Shown here: positions 17,316-25,265 of the stretch, piece by piece
How positions within the stretch are numbered: the first letter of the stretch is position 1
Layout of the letters: every line of letters begins with the position of its first letter
Assembly (NCBI GenBank): GCA_902785695.1
Contig: CACZZQ010000030.1
Location: forward strand, 1 to 46,365
DNA: 46,365 nucleotides
Direction: 5' to 3'
Origin: an uncultured Prevotellaceae bacterium
GTDB taxonomy: Bacteria; Bacteroidota; Bacteroidia; Bacteroidales; Bacteroidaceae
The notes under the pieces: generated by a model
Database searches by the model: none
Told to the model about the DNA's origin: nothing
What the model saw: only the letters and a program-made list of their open reading frames with translations
Made by a program: the position numbers and the translations under genes

Positions 17316-17944
17316 TTCTTCTGCGACTCCAAGAATTGGTCAAGGACATCAACACCCTTCCTTGTGCAAATTCCGCGAAGAGAAATAAACATGATATTAT
17401 TAAGAATGTCCTCTACTGTAAAACGCAGAAATAGAAGTTTTTCTATTACCAACTGGCCTACCGAATCATAGAGTAATGCCACTAATTCGTGGTCAACATC
17501 CTCACGGAAATAACCCTCCTCAATGCCTTGATTCAGGAAGTCCGATAAGCGTTTCTGATTTTCCTCCTTGGATTTTTTCAGGAAATCAAGCACATCGGGA
17601 TATTTTACAATATCATCGTAGAATTTCGGATTGGTATTACTGAACTCCTCAACTTTACGGGTATATACATACAAAATGATATCCATCACATTCTTGTTGT
17701 GACTGGAATACTCGCTCATTTCTTTCTCTCTATTCTGAGAATAGGCCTTGATAACTTCGAACAGAAGAATCTCCTTATTCCTGTAGATCTCATAGAGGGT
17801 TCGTTTTGAAATTCCCAGGGCATGGGCTATATCATCCATCTTCACCGCCTTAATGCCATTTTTCGCAAACAGCGTCATTGCCATATTCAGAATCTTACCT
17901 TTCAACCCACGTCTGTAGTCAGTAATTGTTGTTATTTCTTGCAT
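17312..17944 (-). CDS. TetR/AcrR family transcriptional regulator
   Basis: This 210-residue protein has an N-terminal helix-turn-helix (about residues 18-60) with the TetR pattern MTLFAKNGIKAVKMDDIAHALGISKRTLYEIYRNKEILL. The rest is an all-helical ligand domain of unknown specificity. It is the first gene of the SGNH-MBOAT set and overlaps the SGNH gene by 4 nt, so it probably controls its own operon. A TAACTTTG box lies just upstream. TetR members heading an acyltransferase operon are not a pattern I recognise from a studied system. Confidence 0.93.
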   Translation of the reverse strand: MQEITTITDYRRGLKGKILNMAMTLFAKNGIKAVKMDDIAHALGISKRTLYEIYRNKEILLFEVIKAYSQNREKEMSEYSSHNKNVMDIILYVYTRKVEEFSNTNPKFYDDIVKYPDVLDFLKKSKEENQKRLSDFLNQGIEEGYFREDVDHELVALLYDSVGQLVIEKLLFLRFTVEDILNNIMFISLRGICTRKGVDVLDQFLESQKK

Positions 17945-17962
17945 ATCTATCTATTTTCGGTG

Positions 17963-17970
17963 CAAAGTTA
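17963..17970 (-). promoter_or_regulatory. -7 box upstream of the tetR-SGNH-MBOAT operon
   Basis: TAACTTTG on the - strand, 18 nt upstream of the TetR start. No clear TTTG partner is seen, so the promoter may be weak or regulated. Confidence 0.5.
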
Positions 17971-18013
17971 CTAAAAAGATTAAAAAACGAGGGTATTATT
18001 CATTGATTTTTTG

Positions 18014-18021
18014 TAATTTTG
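18014..18021 (+). promoter_or_regulatory. -7 box of the malic enzyme gene
   Basis: TAATTTTG followed by CA, 38 nt before the malic enzyme ATG. The upstream box is unclear. The element is divergent from the TetR -7 box, 43 nt away. Confidence 0.55.
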
Positions 18022-18059
18022 CACACCAAAATTTTATTTGATACATATTTTATTCACGT

Positions 18060-20357
18060 ATGGTAAAAATTTCTAAAGAAGCCGCATTGGAATATCACCA
18101 AAGCGGACGTCCAGGAAAAATTGAAGTAAAGCCTACGAAGGCTTACAGAACACAAACAGACCTGAGCCTCGCCTACTCACCAGGCGTAGCTTATCCTTGT
18201 CTGGAAATTCAGGATAACCCAGACGATGCCTACAAGTACACAGACAAAGGCAATCTGGTAGCAGTCATTTCTAACGGTACTGCCGTTCTAGGATTAGGCG
18301 ATATCGGCGCTCTGAGCGGCAAGCCCGTGATGGAAGGAAAGGGATTGCTTTTCAAAATCTATGGTGGTATTGACGTTTTTGACATCGAGGTAGCCGAGAA
18401 AGACCCAGAAAAGTTCTGTGAGGCAGTAGAGCGCATCGCCCCTACTTTCGGTGGTATCAATCTGGAAGACATCAAGGCACCTGAGTGTTTCTATATTGAG
18501 GAGCGACTGAAGCGTACACTCGACATTCCCGTGATGCACGATGACCAGCACGGCACCGCTATTATCAGCGCCGCAGGTCTGAAGAACGCATTAGAAGTCA
18601 ACGGTAAGGACATCAAGAAGGTGCGCATCGTAGTAAATGGTGCCGGTGCTGCCGCAATCTCTTGCACTAAGCTCTATATGGCTCTGGGTGCACAGAAGGA
18701 AAACATCGTGATGCTCGACTCAAAGGGTGTCATCAGTACCAGTCGTACCGACCTGAACGAGCAGAAGAAGTTCTTCGCTACCAGTCGCACAGATATCCAC
18801 ACACTGGCAGAAGCCGTCAAGGATGCCGACGTGTTCGTAGGACTGTCAAAGGGCAATGTGCTCACACAGGATATGGTTCGCTCGATGGCGAAAGACCCCG
18901 TGATCTTCGCACTGGCTAACCCTACTCCAGAGATTACCTATGAAGAAGCTATGGCTGCACGTCCAGATGTGCTGATGTCAACAGGTCGTACCGATTATCC
19001 CAACCAGATTAATAACGTCATCGGTTTCCCCTATATCTTCCGTGGTGCCCTCGATGTTCACGCTACAGCTATCAACGAGGAGATGAAAATGGCTGCCGTT
19101 CATGCTATCGCCGACTTGGCAAAGCAGCCTGTACCCGATGTGGTGAACGATGTATATAAGGTGAACAACCTGAAGTTCGGACGCGACTACTTTATTCCGA
19201 AACCCGTAGACCCACGACTCATCTCTGAGGTCAGCGCTGCAGTAGCAAAGGCTGCTATCGAGAGCGGGGTGGCTCGCAAAACCATTACCGACTGGGAGCA
19301 GTATAAAGACTCACTCTCTGTGTTGCTTGGTCAGGAAACCAAACTCACACAGAAACTCTATGCAACAGCTGCCGCTCATCCTCAGCGCGTCGTATTCGCA
19401 GAGGCCATCCACCCCACCATGCTGAAAGCTGCCGTTCAGGCTAAGAGCGAGGGTATCTGTCAACCTGTCCTGCTGGGTAACGACGAGGTTATTGCAAAGA
19501 TGGCCAAGCAGATGGACCTGAATCTGGAGGGCATCGAGATAGTGAACCTGCGTCATCCCAACGAGCAAGAGCGTCGTGAGCGCTATGCACGCATCCTGGC
19601 TGAGAAGCGCCAGCGTGACGGTTATACCTTCCAGGAGGCTAACGATAAGATGTTCGAGCGCAACTACTTCGGTATGATGATGGTTGAGACGGGCGATGCT
19701 GACGCTTTCATCACGGGTCTCTATACTAAATATTCAAACACCATCAAGGTTGTGAACGAGGTGATTGGTATCCGTCCAGAGTACAAGCACTTTGGTACGA
19801 TGCATATCATCAACTCACCTAAGGGTACACTCTATGTCACTGATACGCTGGTGAACGAGAATCCCGATACGGATACACTGATTGATATTGCCAAACTTTC
19901 TGCTACTGCCGTGCGTTTCTTCAATGAAAAGCCTGTTATCTCAATGATTTCTCACTCGAACTTCGGTTCCAGCCAGAGTGCAGGTGCTAAGAAGGTGCGC
20001 GCTGCCGTTGAACAGATCCAGAAGGACTATCCTGATCTGGCTATCGATGGTGAGATGCAAATTAGTTTTGCTCTCAACAAGGAACTCCGCGATGAACAAT
20101 ATGCTTTCACAAGACTGAAGGGTAAGGATGTTAACACGTTGATTTTCCCCAACCTGACATCAGCTCGATCAAGCTATAAGATGCTGCAGATGCTGGATGC
20201 TGACGTGGAAATCATCGGCCCGATCCAGATGGGACTGAACAAGCCTATCCACTTCATCGACTTCGGTGCTTCAGTACGCGACGTAGTAAATATCGTGGCT
20301 GTTGCCGTTATCGATGCCTACGTGGATAAGATTAAGAACAGAATCAACAAACGATAA
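18060..20357 (+). CDS. maeB: NADP-dependent malic enzyme with phosphotransacetylase-like domain
   Basis: This 765-residue bifunctional-type protein decarboxylates malate to pyruvate, giving NADPH. Residues ~1-420 are the malic enzyme part, with [32 protein letters not shown] and [15 protein letters not shown], and the nucleotide-binding [15 protein letters not shown]. Residues ~430-765 are a phosphotransacetylase-like domain ([32 protein letters not shown]), which in MaeB has a regulatory role. Length matches MaeB (about 760). It is followed 4 nt later by folK. Confidence 0.95.
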   Translation: MVKISKEAALEYHQSGRPGKIEVKPTKAYRTQTDLSLAYSPGVAYPCLEIQDNPDDAYKYTDKGNLVAVISNGTAVLGLGDIGALSGKPVMEGKGLLFKIYGGIDVFDIEVAEKDPEKFCEAVERIAPTFGGINLEDIKAPECFYIEERLKRTLDIPVMHDDQHGTAIISAAGLKNALEVNGKDIKKVRIVVNGAGAAAISCTKLYMALGAQKENIVMLDSKGVISTSRTDLNEQKKFFATSRTDIHTLAEAVKDADVFVGLSKGNVLTQDMVRSMAKDPVIFALANPTPEITYEEAMAARPDVLMSTGRTDYPNQINNVIGFPYIFRGALDVHATAINEEMKMAAVHAIADLAKQPVPDVVNDVYKVNNLKFGRDYFIPKPVDPRLISEVSAAVAKAAIESGVARKTITDWEQYKDSLSVLLGQETKLTQKLYATAAAHPQRVVFAEAIHPTMLKAAVQAKSEGICQPVLLGNDEVIAKMAKQMDLNLEGIEIVNLRHPNEQERRERYARILAEKRQRDGYTFQEANDKMFERNYFGMMMVETGDADAFITGLYTKYSNTIKVVNEVIGIRPEYKHFGTMHIINSPKGTLYVTDTLVNENPDTDTLIDIAKLSATAVRFFNEKPVISMISHSNFGSSQSAGAKKVRAAVEQIQKDYPDLAIDGEMQISFALNKELRDEQYAFTRLKGKDVNTLIFPNLTSARSSYKMLQMLDADVEIIGPIQMGLNKPIHFIDFGASVRDVVNIVAVAVIDAYVDKIKNRINKR

Positions 20358-20361
20358 ATTT

Positions 20362-20733
20362 ATGGTGATGCATCAAGTAATCCTTTCACTCGGTGCTAAC
20401 TATGAAGCAGAAAAGAATCTGCCTGAAGCGCGAATAAGCCTCGGGCAGATACTCTTTTCACCTCTTTATACGGATGCTATATGGACGGAACCTATAGCCA
20501 GCAAACGCACAGATCTTTATTTGAACCAACTCGTTAAAGCACAAACGAATCTCGACTTTGACGCACTCATCAAGGAAATTAAGGAAATGGAGCTTCGTCA
20601 CGGACGCACACCAAAGGAGCGCGAACAAGGTATTGTTCGCATTGATATCGATGTTTTAGAATATGACGGTGTGCGCCATCATCTACGTGACTGGGAACGT
20701 CCCTACGTAAAAGATCTCTTACCTCAGCTTTAA
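20362..20733 (+). CDS. folK: Short FolK-like pyrophosphokinase (HPPK)
   Basis: This is 2-amino-4-hydroxy-6-hydroxymethyldihydropteridine pyrophosphokinase by motif: ILSLGAN at the start, LRHGRTPKEREQGIVRIDIDVLEYDG carrying the R...R and DxD residues that bind ATP and magnesium (the last part is quoted in pieces: RHGRTPKER and RIDIDVLEY). It makes the pterin pyrophosphate for folate. The ATG at 20362 was chosen because a longer in-frame start lies inside the malic enzyme gene. The protein is 123 residues, about 35 short of the usual 155-165, and lacks the normal HPxxxxRxFVLxP tail. Activity is plausible but should not be assumed. The 3' end overlaps the convergent GH73 gene by 15 nt. Confidence 0.8.
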   Translation: MVMHQVILSLGANYEAEKNLPEARISLGQILFSPLYTDAIWTEPIASKRTDLYLNQLVKAQTNLDFDALIKEIKEMELRHGRTPKEREQGIVRIDIDVLEYDGVRHHLRDWERPYVKDLLPQL

Positions 20734-21639
20734 CACATCGCCCACCTTGATATCATAATCAGGACTCAGGTGGTTCATCTTATAAAGCGACTCCAAACGG
20801 ATACCGTATTTCTGAGCTATTGAATACATCGACTCACCCTCATGCACATAGTGCGGATGATCTTTGTATTCCTTGGGAGCACGTTTCTGCTTCTTCTTCA
20901 GCCAGATAACCTCACCTTCTTGCAGACGGTCGTCACGGTCGCGCTCATTGTATCGGGCTATCTTCTTATACGATATACCAATCTCTTCACCAATAGTACG
21001 GAACGTATCTTCTTTGCGGGCATAAACGAAATAGTTCTTGTTGTATTGCCCCATAGTATGTAAAGGCTGTCCTCCATATGCCTTATCCTTTGTATGCTTG
21101 GTCATCATCTTGTCATAAGAGCGAGCTTTATCATACTCATACAAACGATAGACCTGGATTATTTCAATCAGACGATCGGCATACTTCGGATTAGTGGCAT
21201 AACCAGCAGCCTTCAAGCCTCGCGCCCAACCCTTATAATCAGTTATCTTCAGATTGAAGAGCAGACGGTAACGCTGACCGGAAGTCAGGAAACGGGAGTG
21301 ATCCTCATACGACTCAAAGGCAGAATTGTAAGAACGAAAACACTCATTACGCCGATCGTCATCCTGATAAAGCGTTTTACCAGACCAACCGTGACACTTA
21401 ATGCCAAAATGGTTGTTGGCCTTACGAGCCAACGTGCTCTCTCCTGCTCCACTCTCCAGAAGTCCCTGTGCCAACGTGATGCTGGCAGGAACCTTCCATT
21501 TCAGCATCTGCTCAATGGCGCAGTCCTTGTATTGGTCTATATATTTCTGATAGCGGGCATTCCAAGTTGACTGAGCCTGTACACTAACTGCAACAGCAAT
21601 CAGCAGCGAATATATAAGAGCTGTTTTCAGATGGTTCAT
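20719..21639 (-). CDS. GH73 N-acetylglucosaminidase with LysM domains
   Basis: This secreted cell-wall hydrolase of 306 residues has a signal peptide (about 1-22, ending VQAQ), a glucosaminidase (GH73/FlgJ-like) domain at about 30-170 with the presumed catalytic Glu62 in LAQGLLESGAGES, and two LysM-type segments. The first LysM is weak (about 205-250) and the second is clear, VHEGESMYSIAQKYG to the C-terminus, which bind peptidoglycan. It is the last gene of a run with aguA and aguB (17-nt gap), a grouping that probably reflects co-transcription rather than shared function. Confidence 0.93.
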   Translation of the reverse strand: MNHLKTALIYSLLIAVAVSVQAQSTWNARYQKYIDQYKDCAIEQMLKWKVPASITLAQGLLESGAGESTLARKANNHFGIKCHGWSGKTLYQDDDRRNECFRSYNSAFESYEDHSRFLTSGQRYRLLFNLKITDYKGWARGLKAAGYATNPKYADRLIEIIQVYRLYEYDKARSYDKMMTKHTKDKAYGGQPLHTMGQYNKNYFVYARKEDTFRTIGEEIGISYKKIARYNERDRDDRLQEGEVIWLKKKQKRAPKEYKDHPHYVHEGESMYSIAQKYGIRLESLYKMNHLSPDYDIKVGDVLKLR

Positions 21640-21656
21640 TATTTCAATAATGGCGA

Positions 21657-22511
21657 TTAGTCAATAAAACGACGGGTAAGGTTTTCGTAGTTCTCAACCC
21701 TTCTGTCACGCAGGAAAGGCCACCAACGACGCACCTGCTCTGAGCGTTTCATGTCAATATCAACGATGATGCTTTCCTCTTCGTCTGTCGAGGCTTCATA
21801 ATAAATCTCACCTTGAGGACCGCAGACAAACGATGTGCCCCAGAAAGGAACGCCATCCTCATCACCCACGCGGTTGACAGCCACTACAGGCAAGCCGTTG
21901 GCAACAGCATGGCCACGCATCACCGTCTGCCAAGCCATGCGCTGACGCTGTTGTTCTTCACTCGTGTCATTGGGATCATAACCAATGGCAGTAGGATAAA
22001 TCAGTATCTCAGCACCTGCCAAGGCCATCAGACGGGCTGCCTCTGGATACCATTGATCCCAGCAAACCAGTACGCCTAATCTGCCTAACGAAGTATCAAT
22101 AGGCTTGAAGCCCAGATCGCCAGGTGTGAAATAGAACTTCTCATAGTAACCTGGATCATCGGGAATGTGCATCTTCCTGTATTTCCCAGCTATTGTACCG
22201 TCTTTCTCGAATACCACAGCGGTATTGTGATAAAGGCCTGCCGCACGACGTTCGAAAAGCGATGTCACCAATACGATGCCACACTCCTTTGCCACGTGTC
22301 CATAGATATCAGTCGAGGGGCCAGGAATCGGTTCGGCCAAGTCAAACAGGTTCACATCTTCCGCCTGACAGAAATAGAGCGAGTTGTGCAACTCCTGTAG
22401 CACCACGAGTTCCGCACCACGTTTTGCCAAATCACGGATACCATCACATAGTCTCTTAATGTTATTAACAACATCAGCCGTATTGTGTTGTTGGAGAAAT
22501 CCTATCTTCAT
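21657..22511 (-). CDS. aguB: N-carbamoylputrescine amidase
   Basis: This cytoplasmic carbon-nitrogen hydrolase of 284 residues hydrolyses N-carbamoylputrescine to putrescine, carbon dioxide and ammonia. The nitrilase catalytic triad is present: Glu40 (VVLQELHNS), Lys113 (KYRKMHIPDDPG) and Cys150 (LVCWDQWYPEA). The YYEKFYFTPGD and ENYENLTRRFID-type ends match plant and bacterial AguB. The gene lies 25 nt after aguA, its partner in the agmatine route. Confidence 0.95.
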   Translation of the reverse strand: MKIGFLQQHNTADVVNNIKRLCDGIRDLAKRGAELVVLQELHNSLYFCQAEDVNLFDLAEPIPGPSTDIYGHVAKECGIVLVTSLFERRAAGLYHNTAVVFEKDGTIAGKYRKMHIPDDPGYYEKFYFTPGDLGFKPIDTSLGRLGVLVCWDQWYPEAARLMALAGAEILIYPTAIGYDPNDTSEEQQRQRMAWQTVMRGHAVANGLPVVAVNRVGDEDGVPFWGTSFVCGPQGEIYYEASTDEEESIIVDIDMKRSEQVRRWWPFLRDRRVENYENLTRRFID

Positions 22512-22536
22512 ATTCTATCTTTTTACTCTATTACCT

Positions 22537-23475
22537 TTAATAGTATTGCATCGTACAGCAATGAAGGGAACCGTGCTGCTTGATGACAGCACAACAATCT
22601 ATACCAACGATTTCACGGTCGGGGTATGCCTCGCCAATCATCTGCATCGCCTCAGCATCGAGGTCTGGCTGACGATACGTAGGCACCAATACCGCATCAT
22701 TGATTACCAGATAGTTGGCATAAGTGGCAGGCAGTCGGTAGTCATCATCGTAAATAGGTCTTGGCAACGGAAGTTTTAGTAGCCGGTAGGGCTTTCCATC
22801 GAGCGTTCTCAACGCCTTCAGTTCCTCTTCCATCAAATCCAAGTCTGGATGATCGCTATCCCCTCCTGTATATATTATGGTGTCATCAGGACAGATACGC
22901 ACCAAAGTATCGATATGTCCATCGGTATCATCACCAATGAGTGAGCCATGATTCAGCCATACGATACGCTCTGCGCCAAGATATTCTTTCAGACGTACCT
23001 CAATATCTGCCTGCGTGAGGGGCTGGTTACGATGGGGCGCCATCAGACAACAAGTTGTGGTAAAGACCGTTCCCTTGCCGTCGCTCTCGATAGAGCCTCC
23101 CTCAAGCACGAAATTCAAATGGTCCTCGTAAACACCCTTCACGATTCCCTTATCATGCAAATGACGGTTTATCTGGTTATCAAGTTCAGCCTCGAACTTC
23201 TCGCCCCAGCCGTTGAAGCGGAAGTCCAAAAGGACGTTCGTTCCGTTTTCCTCAACCGTGATAAAGCCATGATCGCGTGCCCAAGTGTCATTATGTGGAA
23301 TGTCGTCAACCACGATAAGGGACTCACGCTTACGAATTTCTTGTGCCATCTGCTCATAGACGGCAGTAATCTCAGGTAGTATCGGAGCCCAATCGGTGTG
23401 TTCGTGCGGCCAGGTGAGTTGTACGGCACTCTGCCTCTCCCACTCTGCCTGCATTCGTCTCTTCATTATATTCAT
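22537..23475 (-). CDS. aguA: Agmatine deiminase
   Basis: This 312-residue enzyme of the guanidino-modifying (PPAD-like) family converts agmatine to N-carbamoylputrescine. Motifs: QLTWPHEHTDW, DTWARDHG, VLEGGSIESDGKGT, GDDTDGHIDTL, and the active Cys306 in GSLHCCTMQ at the C-terminus. With aguB it forms a two-step route from agmatine to putrescine. The start is uncertain: the longest ATG (23475) lies only 5 nt past the -7 box, so the ATG at 23466 (MKRRMQAEW), which aligns better with homologues, may be the real one. Confidence 0.94.
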   Translation of the reverse strand: MNIMKRRMQAEWERQSAVQLTWPHEHTDWAPILPEITAVYEQMAQEIRKRESLIVVDDIPHNDTWARDHGFITVEENGTNVLLDFRFNGWGEKFEAELDNQINRHLHDKGIVKGVYEDHLNFVLEGGSIESDGKGTVFTTTCCLMAPHRNQPLTQADIEVRLKEYLGAERIVWLNHGSLIGDDTDGHIDTLVRICPDDTIIYTGGDSDHPDLDLMEEELKALRTLDGKPYRLLKLPLPRPIYDDDYRLPATYANYLVINDAVLVPTYRQPDLDAEAMQMIGEAYPDREIVGIDCCAVIKQHGSLHCCTMQYY

Positions 23476-23480
23476 GGGTG

Positions 23481-23488
23481 CAAAGGTA
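23481..23488 (-). promoter_or_regulatory. -7 box of aguA
   Basis: TACCTTTG on the - strand. It is so close to aguA that the mRNA would start almost at the first ATG, implying a near-leaderless message or use of the internal ATG at 23466. No TTTG partner is evident because the upstream side is a GAATTAT repeat. Confidence 0.55.
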
Positions 23489-23500
23489 AAAAATAATTGT

Positions 23501-23528
23501 GAATTATGAATTATGAATTATGAATTAT
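23501..23528. repeat. 7-nt tandem repeat
   Basis: Four copies of GAATTAT (23501, 23508, 23515, 23522). Confidence 0.85.
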
Positions 23529-23611
23529 TTTCGACCTGTACAGTTGAAATATTTCCCGTAAGAGCTGCTGCCCTTGATATTATTCTTAATCAATTTGATA
23601 TGTACTGCCAC
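23525..23611 (-). pseudogene. Truncated HU-like protein start (remnant)
   Basis: A 28-residue open frame from GTG at 23611 reads MAVHIKLIKNNIKGSSSYGK and then breaks off to a stop within a simple repeat. The segment IKxNIKGSSSYGKYF looks like the N-terminus of Bacteroidetes HU-family DNA-binding proteins. It lies downstream, on the same strand, of a gene-end fragment at 23763, the order expected if a multi-gene accessory cassette decayed here. The family call is from memory and tentative. Confidence 0.4.
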
Positions 23612-23734
23612 TCTTTTATATCATTTTTTTAAAATCTTACACTTCGTTGCTATCTGTTTTATTATCAGAATGATATATATGATGTAAGATTTTATGTATC
23701 TTACACTGTCTAACACTGCCTGTTCTTCATGAAG

Positions 23735-23753
23735 GTAAAACAAGTTGTTTTAC
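23735..23753. repeat. 19-nt palindrome, copy 1 of 3
   Basis: GTAAAACAAGTTGTTTTAC, a perfect inverted repeat around one base. Identical or complementary copies are at 41899-41917 and 41965-41983. Copies 1 and 3 lie just beyond the stop of related gene-end fragments. Confidence 0.9.
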
Positions 23754-23762
23754 TATTAGAAG

Positions 23763-23842
23763 TCATATTCCTTCAACTCTAAAGACTGCTCCTTTGCAGT
23801 TACGTTTGCGTTCATATCTCATTTCAACCAGCCTCTTTGTGT
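23763..23842 (-). pseudogene. Gene 3'-end fragment, matches fragment at 41993
   Basis: Read on the - strand it gives KRLVEMRYERKRNCKGAVF and ends RVEGI before a TGA stop, almost the same as the fragment at 41993-42150 (KRLVEMGFERKRNTKGAV, VEGI). Both are followed by the same palindrome. The basic, short C-terminal pattern recalls VapE/primase-like accessory proteins of Bacteroidetes, a low-confidence guess. No upstream coding sequence remains. Confidence 0.6.
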
Positions 23843-23929
23843 CGGTTGATCCGTATTCTAAACAATCATGCCTAAAGGACAGAGTAGTTACCTTGTTTAT
23901 GTCTTAGGAATCGGAAAATTGCAAATTAA

Positions 23930-23961
23930 TTTGCATTTTCGCTCACTTAATCGTACCTTTG
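23930..23961 (+). promoter_or_regulatory. Promoter of the ABC-like operon
   Basis: TTTG (23930-23933), 20 nt, TACCTTTG (23954-23961), 21 nt before the ATG at 23983. This placement rules out an upstream TTG start at 23959. Confidence 0.75.
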
Positions 23962-23982
23962 CAAACAGAAAAGGAAAACAGT

Positions 23983-24534
23983 ATGCTTGAACTCAACGAC
24001 GTTTTGGTAGAAGGAGCCGAGAAAACGATATCGATGATGGCACAAGAGTGCCAAGTGACCTGCCTAACTGGTGGAAGTAGCAAGATACGCTCGCAACTAT
24101 TGCTGGCCATGATGGGGTTAGCCACAGTAAAGAGTGGCTATATCAGCATCGACGGCGAACCGCTCGAAACGTCCAATGCCAAGAACTTTCGCAGACTGAT
24201 GTCCTATGCGCCCAGTCAGCTTGAGGCTGATGGTGAGATTATGGTCTATAAACCGCCCACCGTTCAAGATGTGTTCAGTTGGAAAGATAATCGTGATGCA
24301 GCTATCTCCAACGGTTTGTTGGAAGAGGAGATGAAACGCACAATGGCACCAAAGGAAAAAGCTCAGTTGCTTGCTGTAGCAGTATTGCGCAAGCGGCCCA
24401 TTCTACTAGTTGACCAACCTCATGCACTCTCTGCTAATTACCTTCGTCTTCTGGCAACAGACAGTCAGCTGGTCATTGTGAGTAGCGACGACCCATCTAT
24501 TCTGAGTGCAAGCGATAATATTGTAGAAATATAA
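23983..24534 (+). CDS. ABC-type ATPase with degenerate catalytic motifs
   Basis: This 183-residue cytoplasmic protein has the size and order of a small ABC transporter ATPase but key residues are changed. The Walker A place reads GGSSKIRS (residues 30-37), so the canonical Lys becomes Arg36 and two loop glycines are lost. The signature LSGGE place is MAPKEKAQ. Walker B is PILLVDQP, with Gln145 in place of the catalytic Glu. The switch His is replaced in IVSSDD. The Q-loop region (SYAPSQL) is recognisable. The gene is intact, has its own promoter and is followed 11 nt later by a FetB-like permease. Either it binds nucleotide without normal hydrolysis or it is a regulatory subunit. Start chosen at 23983 because the -7 box overlaps the alternative. 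Confidence 0.75.
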   Translation: MLELNDVLVEGAEKTISMMAQECQVTCLTGGSSKIRSQLLLAMMGLATVKSGYISIDGEPLETSNAKNFRRLMSYAPSQLEADGEIMVYKPPTVQDVFSWKDNRDAAISNGLLEEEMKRTMAPKEKAQLLAVAVLRKRPILLVDQPHALSANYLRLLATDSQLVIVSSDDPSILSASDNIVEI

Positions 24535-24545
24535 AAAGTGAACCC

Positions 24546-25265
24546 ATGATTAAATCAGACATATCCATTTGGGGGGCTGCCCTTATCATTATCCTATTGT
24601 TCTTGTCAGTAGCTGTCTATGCCCTCATCGACCGCCGTGAAATGTTGCGAACGATGAAAGTATTCGGTTTATTGACTGGTCAGACGGCATTTGTTGCCTT
24701 TGGCATGTGGATAGCTTATCGGCAGGATTCGTGGTGGATTCTTCTCTTATGGCTGTTGCTCATCACAGGATTATCAATGGCTTGGTGTCTCTATGAGTTG
24801 CGTTCACAATGGCGTCAACAGTTATTACCCGTCATAGCGTCATTGGCAGCAGGTCTTCTCGTGGGCTTTGGAAGCATGATGCTCTGCGTACCCAGCCACT
24901 ATTACATTCCCGTTCTTGGAGTCATCTCTGCCTTCTTGGCGCTTTCGGTTGTCCAGACGTTGCAAACCTATCAGCGTTGTCTTTTTCATACCGCTGCCCA
25001 TCGTCAGTATATGCAAGCCAATGGTGCCACATTATTAGAGTCGCTGATGCCCAGCATTCGCCGTGCGCTGCGTGCTGCTGTACAGCCTCAGTTACGAATA
25101 ATGGCACAACCCCTGTTGGTAGTCGTGCCATTACTCTTTGGTGGTATGTTGTTGGGCGGAGCTTCACCCGTTGTATCTTTTGTTACTATACTGCTACTGA
25201 TATCAGCCACCTTTACGGCATCTGTCGTAGCAGCCATCGTTGCCCTTTACTGCTTTAAGAGGTAA
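24546..25265 (+). CDS. FetB-like (UPF0014) ABC permease
   Basis: This 239-residue membrane protein has about seven hydrophobic segments and the UPF0014/FetB arrangement. The block GATLLESLMPSIRRALRAA (about residues 160-178) corresponds to the family GATxxExxxPxxRxAxR motif, followed by the FGGMLLGGASP loop seen in FetB as TGQILAGxxP. FetAB exports iron in Escherichia coli; the substrate here is unknown. The protein is divergent and its partner ATPase is degenerate, so the pair may have a changed job. The 3' end overlaps convergent thrC by 19 nt. Confidence 0.78.
   Translation: MIKSDISIWGAALIIILLFLSVAVYALIDRREMLRTMKVFGLLTGQTAFVAFGMWIAYRQDSWWILLLWLLLITGLSMAWCLYELRSQWRQQLLPVIASLAAGLLVGFGSMMLCVPSHYYIPVLGVISAFLALSVVQTLQTYQRCLFHTAAHRQYMQANGATLLESLMPSIRRALRAAVQPQLRIMAQPLLVVVPLLFGGMLLGGASPVVSFVTILLLISATFTASVVAAIVALYCFKR

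Larger units (their letters stand above)
23476..23982. other. Gene-free region with decayed accessory-cassette remnants
   Basis: AT-rich spacer between aguA and the ABC-like gene. In order it holds the aguA -7 box, a GAATTAT repeat, a 29-codon stub resembling an HU-type protein start, a 10-bp inverted repeat (AAAATCTTAC at 23631-23640, complement 23684-23693), a 19-nt palindrome, a gene-end fragment matching one at 42.0 kb, and the promoter for the next gene. Confidence 0.7.

Noticed and set aside
23959-23982. TTG start giving eight extra residues for the ABC-like protein
   Set aside because: The TTG lies within the -7 promoter box, so it cannot be transcribed as part of the message.
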